A DNA stretch of 64,000 nucleotides from assembly GCA_016193485.1 (NCBI GenBank), contig JACPRZ010000043.1:160944-224943 (forward strand), read 5' to 3'. The notes beneath the pieces are model-generated. The model ran no database searches and was not told the DNA's origin. It saw nothing but the letters and a program-made list of their open reading frames with translations. Position 1 is the first letter of the stretch. Every line of letters starts with the position of its first letter. The position numbers and the translations under genes are program-made. This DNA is from Bacteroidota bacterium (GTDB lineage Bacteria; Bacteroidota; Bacteroidia; JACPRZ01). This document shows positions 19,226-30,600 of the stretch, piece after piece.

Positions 19226-20017
19226 TCATTTCCCCATCAACTTTCCGGGTATTTTACATACCGGTATTGGTATCATTTTGTGCCTGTTTTTTTTGTGATG
19301 TTCTTTGAAAATTTTAATGACTTCCCTCTGTCGTTTGGTTATTTTTGAATTTTGCTTTTTGGACTTTGAATTTATGTGTTCCATAGCCCATTCCAGGTCA
19401 TCATAAGACGCCCCTATCTGGCTTTCATCGCTGCGGCTGTCGAACCAAAGTCCGTCTGTTGGAGTCGCTTTCAGTATGGATTCAGGAATTCCGAGTTCAG
19501 CGGCAAGGGAATAAACCTGCGATTTCATTAACCCGGCAACCGGGCTGATGTCAACTCCACCGTCTCCATACTTGGTAAAAAATCCCACTCCGAAGTCCTC
19601 CACTTTGTTCCCTGTGCCTGCTACGAGCATCCGGTTGGAGCCGGCAAAAGCATAAAGTGTGAGCATGCGCAATCGCGCGCGGGTATTAGCCATCGTCAAT
19701 CCGTCCTGTACGTCTTTGGGTAAAGTATGGCAAACGGTTTGAAAAATTCCGGTGAGATCAACTTTATGCGATATGACATTGGTAAATTTTTCCCGGAGCC
19801 AGGCGATATGTTCCCCTGCCCGGTCCGTTTCGGATTTTGACTGGTAGATAGGGAGATTAAGAACAGTTGTTTTTAAACCGGTCTTTGCGCACAGCGTTGA
19901 AGTGAGAGCGGAATCTATGCCTCCGGAAACACCAACCACAAAACCTTTCATCCTCTGTTTCCTGCAATACCCCGACAGCCAGTTGACAATGTAATGGATA
20001 ACCGCACTTTTATTCAT
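19226..20017 (-). CDS. nadE: NAD(+) synthase
   Basis: 'GFVVGVSGGIDSALTSTLCAKTGLKT' PP-loop, 'GTGNKVEDFGVGFFTKYGDGGVDISP'. Confidence 0.95.
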   Translation of the reverse strand: MNKSAVIHYIVNWLSGYCRKQRMKGFVVGVSGGIDSALTSTLCAKTGLKTTVLNLPIYQSKSETDRAGEHIAWLREKFTNVISHKVDLTGIFQTVCHTLPKDVQDGLTMANTRARLRMLTLYAFAGSNRMLVAGTGNKVEDFGVGFFTKYGDGGVDISPVAGLMKSQVYSLAAELGIPESILKATPTDGLWFDSRSDESQIGASYDDLEWAMEHINSKSKKQNSKITKRQREVIKIFKEHHKKNRHKMIPIPVCKIPGKLMGK

Positions 20018-20024
20018 AAAGGCG

Positions 20025-20744
20025 CTAAAACATCACTCCTAACCGCAGTGACAGGGAATTCAGGTTGACTTTATCTTTTATTGTTTCCGAAACGGGTCTC
20101 AGGGTTTCGTAATTTTTATACCGCGTATATTTATCCGTTACATCAATCAGCCCGTTATCATATACAATTCCTGCGAGGATGTAGGTTTTTCCACCGAGTG
20201 AATAATGCAAACCGGCCCCGATATTCAGGGCAATCCCTATGCGCCTGACTTCATCGGTGATGTCAACATCGGTCTGGGTCGCTCCACCGCGTGCTTTCCA
20301 TAATATCTGCGGAGTAAAACCAAATTGGCCGAAATAGGTCAAATACCCGATTTCATTGGTTTTCAGTTTCAGCGAAAGCGGTATTTCAACGTATTGTATT
20401 TTATAGGCGATTTGTGTATTGAGCGGTATTATGGTACCCCCGAATTCGAAAGCGCTGTAACCCGAATCACTTTTGAAATTTTTGTCCTCATAAATGATTT
20501 TGCTCCCTGCATTGCTCTTCATATTCAATCCCGTTGACAATCCGTAATTCTCGGCAAAATTATAATCGAGAATCAGGCCATAACCGTACCCGCCTCTCAT
20601 GCCTTCAGCATTCAGGTTCTGGTCATCGCTTTTCATCCAGGATATAAGCAGATTGCCCTGAAGGCCGAAGCTGACCTTCTGCGAAACGACCGGGCTGATC
20701 GTATACGCCAGCAGTCCGGTAATAACCATTACTGTTTTTTTCAT
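20025..20744 (-). CDS. outer-membrane beta-barrel protein (PorT-like)
   Basis: signal peptide, alternating beta-strand pattern, C-terminal 'NLNSLSLRLGVMF'. Confidence 0.7.
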   Translation of the reverse strand: MKKTVMVITGLLAYTISPVVSQKVSFGLQGNLLISWMKSDDQNLNAEGMRGGYGYGLILDYNFAENYGLSTGLNMKSNAGSKIIYEDKNFKSDSGYSAFEFGGTIIPLNTQIAYKIQYVEIPLSLKLKTNEIGYLTYFGQFGFTPQILWKARGGATQTDVDITDEVRRIGIALNIGAGLHYSLGGKTYILAGIVYDNGLIDVTDKYTRYKNYETLRPVSETIKDKVNLNSLSLRLGVMF

Positions 20745-20861
20745 AAATGAAATTTAATTTTTAAATTATTTAGCGCGAAATCTGGAAGGATTCGTATCAT
20801 TGGTATTCATTCGTATATTCGTATTAAATACAATCAGTAATTTTGCCTTCCTGAAATAATC

Positions 20862-21893
20862 ATGCAAAATCAGACGGCTAAAATATTGTTTTTTTTCCAT
20901 ATAGTGACCTGTGCCATTTTTTTTCCTGCGGGTTGTACGCACCCAAAACATGAAATTAATACGGATCATATCGGTGTAAAGGTAACTATCAGACGGTTTG
21001 ACCTTGATTTGTTCACAATGTCTCCGGACACTATTCCACTTCATTTTTCCTCTTTAAATAAAAATCACCACCGCTTCCTTGAATTATTCACAGGGCAGAT
21101 AATCAATATAGGACCCGCTGAAGGCGCTGCAACGGTATCTGCTTTGAGGGATTTTGTATCGGACTATGATATTCAGAGTGTATATAACGATTGCAAACAA
21201 AATTTTCAGGATTTATCGTTGCCGGAAAACGAACTGACTGCCGCTTTCAAGCGGTATAAATATTTTTTCCCGGATAAAACGGTTCCTGAAGTCACCGCTT
21301 TTATATCCGGGTTTAATTATTCCATTGTCACCGGTGACAGTTTAACAGGCATCGGCCTGGATATGTACATGGGAGCGGATTACAATTATTACACCATGCT
21401 GGGCTTTCCGCTTTACAGGCGCTGGAACATGAATAAAAACGCAATATCTGCGGATTGCCTCCGCGGCTGGCTTACGGCTGAATTTGCTCCCGGTATTTCA
21501 AAACAGGAACTGATTTATTCCATGATTCATCACGGAAAAATATTGTATTTGCTGGAAATCCTTTTTCCTGAAGCGCACGATTCACTTATTGCCGGGTACA
21601 GCGCAAAACAGGTCGAATGGTGCAGAGGCAACATTGTACCCGTCTGGTCCTTTTTTATTGATAAACAATTATTCTATTCAACTGATTATTCAGAAAACAA
21701 CAAGTATCTGAATGAAGGCCCCTTCACACCGGGAATGCCGCAGGCATCACCGGGGGGAATCGGTAAGTGGCTGGGTTGGCAGGTTGTTCGCGCCTATATG
21801 AAGAGGTTTGATGAACTGTCGCCTGCTGAACTGATGAACGAACCCGATCACCGGAAGATCTTCATGGAATCACACTTCAGGCCAGGCGCATAA
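20862..21893 (+). CDS. gldB: gliding motility lipoprotein GldB
   Basis: lipobox-like 'FFPAGCTHP', 'RFDLDLF', 'FISGFNYSIVTGDSLTGIGLDMYMGADYNYY..LGFPLYRR'; adjacency to nadE is typical of the family. Confidence 0.85.
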   Translation: MQNQTAKILFFFHIVTCAIFFPAGCTHPKHEINTDHIGVKVTIRRFDLDLFTMSPDTIPLHFSSLNKNHHRFLELFTGQIINIGPAEGAATVSALRDFVSDYDIQSVYNDCKQNFQDLSLPENELTAAFKRYKYFFPDKTVPEVTAFISGFNYSIVTGDSLTGIGLDMYMGADYNYYTMLGFPLYRRWNMNKNAISADCLRGWLTAEFAPGISKQELIYSMIHHGKILYLLEILFPEAHDSLIAGYSAKQVEWCRGNIVPVWSFFIDKQLFYSTDYSENNKYLNEGPFTPGMPQASPGGIGKWLGWQVVRAYMKRFDELSPAELMNEPDHRKIFMESHFRPGA

Positions 21894-21901
21894 GTGACAA
21901 G

Positions 21902-21949
21902 AAGTAAAGAAGTAAAGATGTGAAGATTTAAAGATGTAAAGATGGTAAG
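21902..21949. repeat. 8-bp tandem repeat (AAGTAAAG/ATGTAAAG variants, six units)
   Basis: AAGTAAAG AAGTAAAG ATGTGAAG ATTTAAAG ATGTAAAG ATGGTAAG directly after the gldB stop. Confidence 0.8.
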
Positions 21950-22047
21950 ATGCTCAGTCAAACCTGATCCGCCTATCGCGGAAAAGATTAAAGATTAAAA
22001 AGAAGTAAAGAATAATGATGGATTGCATTTCTTGACTTCTTGTATTC

Positions 22048-24413
22048 TTAAAGCGGTGGGAACTTTTTCGGGTTGGAATCATGCATGAGATCGTAAACGG
22101 CATCAATAATATCATCCGTATTGGGCTTTGAGTAAAAATCGCCATCGCTGCCGTAGGCGGGCCTGTGTTCTTTTGCCGCCAGGGTGCGGGGGGGGCAATC
22201 AAGATATGCGAAGCCGTTTTGTTCTTCCAGCACTTTCTGCATCATATAAGCGGTTGTTCCTCCCGGCACATCCTCGTCAATAAAGAGAATACGGTTGGTT
22301 TTTTGCAGCGATGCGCTTATATGGTGATTCCGATCAAAAGGCAGCAGGGTCTGCACATCAATTATTTCAATTGAAATACCGAGTTTTTCCAGTTGATTTG
22401 CCGCCTCAAGCGATAAACGGCAAAGCGGTCCATACGTAACAACGGTTACATCATTGCCTTCCCGGATTATTTCAGGAATTCCCAGCGGCTCTGTGAATTC
22501 CCCGAAGTTTGACGGACTTTTTTCTTTTAACCGGTATGCATTCAGGGGTTCGATAAGTATAGCCGGATTATCAGATTGCAGAAGCGTATTATAAAAACCT
22601 GCCGCTTTAGTCATATTGCGCGGTACGCACACAAATACGCCACGGCACAAATGAATGATGCCGGCCATCGGGGAACCGGAGTGCCATATACCTTCAAGGC
22701 GGTGGCCGCGGGTGCCAATAATAAGAGGCGCTTTCTGGCCTCCTCGCGTGCGGTAATGAAGGGTCGAGAGGTCATCGCTGATGATCTGCAGTGCATATAA
22801 AAGGTAATCAAGGTATTGTATCTCGGCAATGGGGCGCAACCCGCGCAGGGCAAGCCCGATTCCCTGTCCGACAATGGTTGCTTCGCGGATGCCGGTGTCA
22901 AATACGCGCAGGTCGCCATATTTTTTCTGCATCCCGTTAACCCCCCCCAGGTGTCCCACATCTTCACCGAAAATAAGTATCCGGGGATCCTTTGCCAGCA
23001 AAGCGTCAAAATTGTCCCGCAATATCTGTCTGCCGTCCGCCTGCTTAGCATCAGGCGTATAAAGAGGTGGTACAACGTTCACCTTCAGAGGAGAAAATTC
23101 CGAAACACTGTAAAGATGGGAACTGTATCTTTCTGTTTTATCGGATAAAAATTTTCCGAACCAGGATTTCAATTCATCTTTTTCGGTTCCGGTTTCCTGC
23201 CTTAATAGGCGCAGGGCTTTAGCCACAGCCGTATGAATTTCGGCATAAGAGGGATCATCCAATACCGACAAATCCTTACAAATATTTTCAAGGTCGTTTC
23301 TGAACCGGCTGTTTTTGGCTGTCGCAGTTAAATACACGATCGCTTCTTTTAGATCATATTGTATTGGTACATTCCGGGCATTCCATGCTTCCAGACGGGC
23401 AGCGGCAACATTATTCTTGGCCTCTTTTTCAATATTGTCGAGTTCATCTCCGCTGGCGATGGCTGTTGACGTGATCCAGAGCCGCATTTGGGCAATACAG
23501 TCATATTCCTTTTCCCATGCAAGGCGCTCTTTTGGTTTATACCGTTCATGCGAACCCGATGTGGAATGTCCCTGCGGTTGGGTCATTTCATCTACATGCA
23601 CCAGAACCGGAACATGTTTTTCCCGTGACAGGATTACTGCCTCCTCGTAGGTTGTGCATAATGATTTGTAATCCCACCCTTTCACATGCATTATTTCAAT
23701 GCCCGGAGCATTTTTAGATACCTGAAAACCGGCAAGCGCTTTTGAAATACTCTCTTTTGCGGTCTGGTACTTTTTGGGAACCGAAATTCCGTACCCGTCA
23801 TCCCATACCGATAAAACGAGCGGAATCTGCAAGACAGCCGCGGCATTGACCGCTTCAAAGAAAATCCCTTCTGCAGTGCTTGCGTCTCCAATTGTTCCGA
23901 AAACCACTTCATTTCCCTTTTGTGAAAAGGCGGAATATTTTTCCGATTGCAATGCCGGATTCTCTTTGTAAAATTTTGATGCATAGGCGAGCCCCAGCAT
24001 CCTGCCCATCTGGCACCCGGTGGGTGAAATGTCCGAGGAAGAATTGAGCATCAGGGATTGTTCTTTCCAGGATCCATCTTCATTAAGCAACCGGGTAGCA
24101 AAGTGGCAGTTCATTTGCCTGCCGGCAGAAGAAGGGTCTGCAGAAACATCGGTATGGGCATATAACTGGGCGAAAAATTCGCGAAGCGAAACAAGTCCGA
24201 GTGCAAACATCAGGGTCTGGCTATCTGGGCTACTTCTTTGCCGTCACCGAAAATCCCGAATTTGGCTTTACCGGTAAGCACTTCCTTCCTGCCCAGGATA
24301 CTCGCCTCACGGCTTTCAACGGCAACCCGGTAGTCGTTAAGAACTACCTTCCTGAATTCGTCAAAAGAAATTTCCTTTGATAACGCCACCGCAGATTCAA
24401 TTTGCCCGCTCAT
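22048..24413 (-). pseudogene. fused alpha/beta E1 of a 2-oxoacid (branched-chain type) dehydrogenase, interrupted near codon 65
   Basis: ORF 24210-24413 ends '[34 protein letters not shown]'; ORF 22048-24210 resumes at 'MFALGLVSLREFFAQLYAHTDVSADPSSAGRQM'; expected intervening residues missing. Confidence 0.7.
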
Positions 24414-24478
24414 GCGCTTTTCCGGAATAAATCACTTATTACGCAAAGTTACGAAAAATGACAATGGTCAGATTTTTT

Positions 24479-24589
24479 CCCTCAACAGGGATGTATCCCA
24501 AAACTCACTATGGCAAGTAGAGACGAGACCCGGTCTCGTCTCTACATTCCCCATAACAGTTGTGAGATTTGATATACACCCCTCAACAG
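24479..24589. mobile_element. MITE-like element around a 29-nt palindrome
   Basis: CCCTCAACAG direct repeat at 24479-24488 and 24580-24589; imperfect inverted ends GGATGTATCCCAAAACTCAC / GTGAGATTTGATATACACC; central GTAGAGACGAGACC-C-GGTCTCGTCTCTAC (24517-24545). Confidence 0.5.
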
Positions 24590-24638
24590 TTATCATCCAA
24601 CCCATTTTATTCTCCAACCGTCTGATAATTAAATTGTT

Positions 24639-24646
24639 TACATTTG
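24639..24646 (+). promoter_or_regulatory. TAnnTTTG -7-like box (TACATTTG)
   Basis: Bacteroidota -7 consensus match 33 nt upstream of ORF 24679; no clear -33 box. Confidence 0.3.
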
Positions 24647-24678
24647 CACACTTTTATTGAATTGCTTTTCAATACAGT

Positions 24679-25095
24679 ATGTTTTACCATAAATTTTTCT
24701 ATTGCTGGCTTGCTTCCTTAATCGCCATGTTTGTCCTTTCATATTCATGGCATGGTCTTATTCTGAACGATTTTGACCAACTGGCATATTCCAGGACACT
24801 CTTTATCATTCTTTTCTCAATAGTATATTTTGGAATAGGTTTTATTCTGACACTTTTGTATCAGGTACCCTATCTTGAGAAAAAACCGCTTCTGAAAGGT
24901 TTGTTTTTCGGATGCCTGATGGGGATACTTGTCTACTTGATTTCATTTGTAATTGGCGTATCTTTCATTGCCGCCCCGACCATAAAGTTTATCGCCATTG
25001 ATGCCGCATGGCAGGTAATTGAGCAATCATGCGGTGGCCTTGCCATCGGACTGACCTGGCAGTACGTTACTCTCCAGGAAAGAAGAGTAGTATAA
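24679..25095 (+). CDS. small four-helix membrane protein of unknown function
   Basis: hydrophobic segments, 'YSWHGLILNDFDQLAYSRT'. Confidence 0.65.
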   Translation: MFYHKFFYCWLASLIAMFVLSYSWHGLILNDFDQLAYSRTLFIILFSIVYFGIGFILTLLYQVPYLEKKPLLKGLFFGCLMGILVYLISFVIGVSFIAAPTIKFIAIDAAWQVIEQSCGGLAIGLTWQYVTLQERRVV

Positions 25096-25125
25096 ACAAC
25101 CGGAATCTTCCTTCTCCTTCATTTT

Positions 25126-26424
25126 TCAATACCCGTATTTTTCTTTCCAGAGTTTTTTCAGCCAGTCGCGGAGTTCATTCTCCCTTTTATTTTTTCCAGG
25201 TTCGTAAAATGTTGTCCCGGTGATTTTATCGGGCAGATATTCCTGCCCTGAAAAATTCAAATCATAATCATGTGCATATTGGTAGTTCTTACCGTAACCC
25301 AATTCTTTCATCAGCCGTGTAGGTGCATTTCTCAGGTGGAGCGGAACCGGCAGGTCACCGCTTTCCCTGACGGCTTTTTTTGCTTTTAGTATGGCTAAGT
25401 ATGAAGAGTTGCTTTTTACCGATAAAGCGAGGTAAATGGCTGTCTGTGAAAGGATGAGGTCACATTCGGGATACCCGATAACGTGTACCGCCTGGAAACA
25501 ATTGTTGGCAAGAACCAGGGCGGTAGGATTAGCGTTACCGATATCTTCAGAGGCGAGGATGAGCATCCTGCGGGCGATGAATTCCGGGTCTTCCCCCCCC
25601 TCTATCATCCGCGCCAGCCAGTAAACGGCTCCATTCGGATCGCTTCCGCGTATGGACTTGATGAATGCCGAAATAATATCGTAATGCTGCTCACCGCCTT
25701 TATCGTAAAGCGCAAGTTTCTGCTGCGCTTTCTCCATCAGTTCCCTGTTGGTAACCACAAAGGGAGCGGTACCCGTTGAAACAAAAAGTTCAACCAGGTT
25801 CAGCAGTTTGCGCGCATCACCGCCCGACAGGCGCAGGAGCACTTCGTTTTCTGCGACCGTTACTGAAATACCTTTCTGCGATTGAAGATATCGGCACGTC
25901 CGCGAGGTTATTTCCAGTAATTCATCTTTATCCAATGGCGATAAAATGTAAACCTGGCAGCGGGATAAAAGCGGAGAGATGACTTCAAAGGAAGGATTTT
26001 CGGTGGTTGCACCTATCAGCGTAATTATTCCCTGTTCCACGGCACCAAGCAGTGAATCCTGCTGCGCTTTGCTGAAACGGTGAATTTCATCAATGAAAAG
26101 AATAGCATTGCCTTTCCCGATCTCAGGCGAGGTCTCGCCTCTGGCGGATTCTTCTTTGGCGCGGTTGATTACCGCCCGTACATCCCTGACTCCCGAATCA
26201 ACTGCGCTTAGTGTGTAAAATGACCGGTTGAGGCGGTCGGCAATTATTCGCGCAAGGGTTGTTTTACCGGTACCGGGAGGACCCCAGAAAATCAATGAAG
26301 GAATATTACCCGATTCAATGGCGGTGCGCAAAACCGCCCCGGTACCTACAAGGTGATGCTGCCCGGTGAATTCATCCAGAGTCCGGGGTCTGAGGGCTTC
26401 AGCCAAAGGTGTCTGAAAAATCAT
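25126..26424 (-). CDS. rarA: replication-associated recombination protein A (AAA+ ATPase)
   Basis: 'PLAEALRPRTLDEFTGQHHLVG', Walker A 'FWGPPGTGKTTLARIIAD', 'FIDEIHRFSKAQQDSLL'. Confidence 0.96.
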   Translation of the reverse strand: MIFQTPLAEALRPRTLDEFTGQHHLVGTGAVLRTAIESGNIPSLIFWGPPGTGKTTLARIIADRLNRSFYTLSAVDSGVRDVRAVINRAKEESARGETSPEIGKGNAILFIDEIHRFSKAQQDSLLGAVEQGIITLIGATTENPSFEVISPLLSRCQVYILSPLDKDELLEITSRTCRYLQSQKGISVTVAENEVLLRLSGGDARKLLNLVELFVSTGTAPFVVTNRELMEKAQQKLALYDKGGEQHYDIISAFIKSIRGSDPNGAVYWLARMIEGGEDPEFIARRMLILASEDIGNANPTALVLANNCFQAVHVIGYPECDLILSQTAIYLALSVKSNSSYLAILKAKKAVRESGDLPVPLHLRNAPTRLMKELGYGKNYQYAHDYDLNFSGQEYLPDKITGTTFYEPGKNKRENELRDWLKKLWKEKYGY

Positions 26425-26456
26425 CCATGCAAAGTAAGGAAAAAATTAGCAAGAAA

Positions 26457-27251
26457 TTAATACGGATGCTCAAACGAAAGGTAAAATAAAACGCTGTACA
26501 GTATCGGTTTATCCAGAATATGAACCGGTATTGATAATCCCGGAACGATCTGCAGGCCATTTTCAAAATCAATAGCGCCCCTGAACCCTGGATTTATTAC
26601 CCACGATTTTCCGTATAAAATGCGGGATCTGTCGCCTCCGGTTTCCCATCTATGCTTATCTGCAATAAACTCAATCAAAAAATTAAAATTATTATTAACC
26701 ATCCAAATAAAACTGCAACCTGAAGTTGCTGTCATCATTTGTACCATAAGTGACTTATCGAATCTTGAATTGTGCCGGTATATTCCGAAATTAAAATGAG
26801 AAACAAACCTTTTGGAAAATGATATACTGACGGGAATGTTTACCTGGAAACCACTGTTCATCATCTCAATTCTCCTTGATATTATCCTGTAACCCCAGGG
26901 TGTGATAACAGTCAATCTTGGTGTAATTGAAATATTTCCGGTTTTCACAACCTGATACCGGTAATTTAAGAGCAATTCATCAATTTCATAAAGTTTATCA
27001 GTAAAGGAAGTTAAGGGCAGGGTAAAAGAAAATTGGTGCGACTGTCCTTTTAAAGGCCATTCCTGGGTGAGATTGTAAGACCATGAATCATTCATATTAA
27101 AATCAAACAAATTAATATGCTGCACCACCCCCTTCTCCTGGTTATACGCTTCTTCAATAAGGAAGGAATTATCCATAATCTGACTTGTTGCCGGGGAAGT
27201 CAGGAGTGTAAATGAGAGAAAAAAAATAAGAAAGAAGTTCAGATGTTGCAT
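26457..27251 (-). CDS. predicted outer-membrane/secreted beta-barrel-like protein
   Basis: signal peptide, beta-rich pattern ending 'VLFYLSFEHPY'. Confidence 0.5.
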   Translation of the reverse strand: MQHLNFFLIFFLSFTLLTSPATSQIMDNSFLIEEAYNQEKGVVQHINLFDFNMNDSWSYNLTQEWPLKGQSHQFSFTLPLTSFTDKLYEIDELLLNYRYQVVKTGNISITPRLTVITPWGYRIISRRIEMMNSGFQVNIPVSISFSKRFVSHFNFGIYRHNSRFDKSLMVQMMTATSGCSFIWMVNNNFNFLIEFIADKHRWETGGDRSRILYGKSWVINPGFRGAIDFENGLQIVPGLSIPVHILDKPILYSVLFYLSFEHPY

Positions 27252-27406
27252 GCCAAACGAATCAGGAATCAGTGAATGTCCGGGAAAAATATTTTTGCAA
27301 TAATAATCAAATTATATTCTGGATTGCTCCCCTGAAAATGGTATTATGAAAAATCCGTATCTTTGAACTATACTGCGAATGGGATAAATTATACATTTTG
27401 GTTCTT

Positions 27407-27466
27407 GAAGGTATAAGGTATAGAGGAATAGGGAATAGGGTGCATTTCCTTATACCCTATACCTTC
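27407..27466. repeat. imperfect 22-bp inverted repeat built from GGTATAA/GGTATAG heptamers
   Basis: GAAGGTATAAGGTATAGAGGAA ... TTTCCTTATACCCTATACCTTC. Confidence 0.75.
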
Positions 27467-27663
27467 TTTTCCATATCATTGAATGTACATTTTTATTCCG
27501 TTTTAAGAATAATCCTTAAATAATATATATGAAACATACATGATTGCGAACATACAAACACAAAGAGGGATGAAAATGTTAAGGCACCATCCCGTAAAGC
27601 GGGAGTTATCGGTAGTCAGTAATCTCTATAATCTTTTTTTTTAATCACTGTAATCATTTTCCG

Positions 27664-30600
27664 ATGAAAACCAATATTATTATTTCACTGGTTGTTTTTT
27701 CTGTTATTGCGGCTTCCTATGCGGAACAGAACGATCCTTCCGCTTTGGTGATGAAGTCCAACGGAGATATTACTTTTATCAAAAACACACGGAAAGTCCC
27801 AGTTGCCGAAAAGCAAAATTACTGGTACAGGCAACCGGAATGGCAGGCGTTTTACAGCCGCAATAAGTCATGGAATGCCGAATTCAATGAAACAGCCGGT
27901 TTACCGCGCAGGGCGTATGGTCTATCAATTCCTGCTCCCGGTACGGATACCCGAGACCGGGTTGAATATTTTATCGCTAATGAATTGTCTGAATTTTCCG
28001 TTCCATTGTCTGATCTTGTAATGCAAAATGAAAACTCAAATAAAAAATATACCTGTATCAATTATTATCAGACATACCAGGGTCTTAAAGTACTATTTTC
28101 AAATGTTACTTTCCGGCTTACACCGGCAGATGGCGTTGTCATGTTCGGGCTTGAATTTTACCGGAACATTAACGTTGACCTTAACCCTGCATTTTCTGCA
28201 GAGGATATGAACCCGCTGGCTTCTGCCGGCTTGAAAGATAACGTTGTGAATGCAACCGTTGATAACGGAATGCAAATCTTACCCGTTGAAACAAATAGCG
28301 GTTATTCGTTTCATCTTGTTTATGAAGTTTGGGTTGAAACATCAGGAAAAATTCCTGGAAAATATTACACACTTGTTGATGCTCATACCGGGAAAGTATG
28401 GTACCGGCAGAACCAGGTTCATTCAACTGTTGACGTCACCGTACGTGGGCTTGTAACAGACAATGCTTTTTTTCCCGACACTGCAACAAGAGGGTTACCC
28501 AATCTGCAGGTTACGGTCGCTTCCACTGATTATTTTACCGATGAGAACGGATTTTTATCGTTGACCGGATCTTCACCTGTTTCAGGTAATTTTTCTCTTC
28601 AGGGCTCTTTTGCGGAAGTGTACCGAAACACATCTTCAACCGTTTCAAATTTCAATGCGACACTGAACCCGGGAACCAACAGTGTGAATTTTAACACATC
28701 GGCCTATGTAACGGAAATTGCTGCTTACTACAATGCCAACGCCATCCACAAACATATGAAGAACTGGACACCGGCCGGTTTTACAAATATGGATTTTCCG
28801 ATGGAAGTGAGAGTGGATATTACAACCGACAGTTGTAACGCTTTTTATTCGGGTTTCTCACTTAATTTTTATGCCGAAAGCAGCACCTGCCTTGCTCTTT
28901 CTCTTTTCTCCGATGTGGTTTACCATGAATACGGACATGGGATCAATTATGAATTTTATTCTTACCTGGGAGGTAATTTCGGTAACAGCGCCCTTGGTGA
29001 GGGGTATGCCGATGTCTGGGCTTTTTCTCTTACGAGGAATCCCGTTCTGTCCCAGGGATATGGCAATACTGTCGGATCTTTTATCAGGAGATACGATGCC
29101 GATCCGGCTGTATATCCCGAAGATCTACAGGGAGAATCTCATGCCGATGGGGAGATCATTGCCGGATCATGGTGGGATCTTAACATGAATCTCGATTCAA
29201 TGGAAAAAATGATGGATATTTTTATCGGAACTCATTCCGCCACTCTTTCCCAGGCCGATGGGCAGGAAGGAATTCTCTACCGCGATGTTCTCTTGGAAGC
29301 ATTGCTCTATAATGATGATGATGCTGATCTCTCCAACGGCACTCCTGACGGACAGGACATTTGTGACGCTTTCGGGCGCCATGGCATTTCTCTTGTCTCT
29401 AATGCAACCATTTCCCATACTCCCGTTGATACCGTGCAGGCAAACAGCCCCATGGTGGTCAATGCGGTACTGAGCGGTAGTTCACAATATCTTTTCGGAG
29501 TAGGATTAAATTACCGTGTAAATAATAACCCGGTATGGAATACCATGATAATGACCAATACCGGTGGAAATAATTACAGCGGACAAATACCGCCACAGCA
29601 GGAGGGAACCATTATTTCTTACTATCTTGGAGTTATGGATAATATCTGCGGGAATCTCTCATCCGTCATTCCTTCCGGTGCGGCTGCCGCATCAAAACCT
29701 AACCTTCCGTATTTTATTATTGTGGGATATAAACTAAAAAAGACGGATGATTTTGATGTGAATTCTCTCGGAACCTGGACGGTCGGATTGCCGGGAGATA
29801 ATGCCATAACCGGGATGTGGACTATTGACGACCCTGCCGGAACATATGATAATTCCGCAACTCCTGCAGTGGAGGTCCAGCCCGAGGATCAGCATACTCC
29901 GGGTGGATTGTTTTGTGCGGTTACGGATAACCGTACCGGATCAGGTATTGGCGCCTATGACACCGATAATGGAGTAACCACGCTGGAATCTCCTTCGTTA
30001 AATCTTACAACATATCTAGATCCGGTAATATCCTATTACCGGTGGTTTATTAATGATCCGCCCGGAGGCGCAAATCCGGGTAATGACAGATGGGTAGTGC
30101 GAATTTCAGGAGATGGAACAAACTGGGTAGATGTGGAAAATACCTATGCAGCCGATAATTCGTGGCGGTGGTTTGTTTTCAGGGTTCAGGACTTCATCAC
30201 TCCGACTGCTTCGGTAAAATTGCGGTTTTACGCTTCCGACAGTTTATTTCCCGGGCAGGGACTTCAGTATGACGGGGGCAGCATTGTTGAAGCCGCAGTT
30301 GATGATATCCAGGTATGGGAAAAATTACCGCCTTCCATAATTTTTCAGAATATTCTTCCATCGTGTCCAGGGTACTGTGATGGAAGCATCATGGCTACCC
30401 CCCCTGCAGGAACACCTCCCTTTGCTTATCAATGGAATGATTTGGCGAATCAAACTACCCCCACCGCAACGGGATTGTGCGCAGGCCAGTACCAGGTAAC
30501 CATTACCGATTCATTGAATAATTCCGTATCGTCCTATGTTACACTTAATGATGCCCAGCCGCTTACCGGTACAGTAACTTCAACCAATGCATCCTGCGGT

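Noticed and set aside
22611-23075. 154-aa minus-strand ORF inside the E1 region
   Set aside because: Alternate-frame ORF of the E1 beta half; the main frame has conserved motifs
24105-24135. CTGCCGGCAG palindrome in the E1 gene, first suspected as an inserted repeat
   Set aside because: Encodes the 'SSAGRQM' segment, which looks like the naturally conserved GRQM motif of E1 alpha
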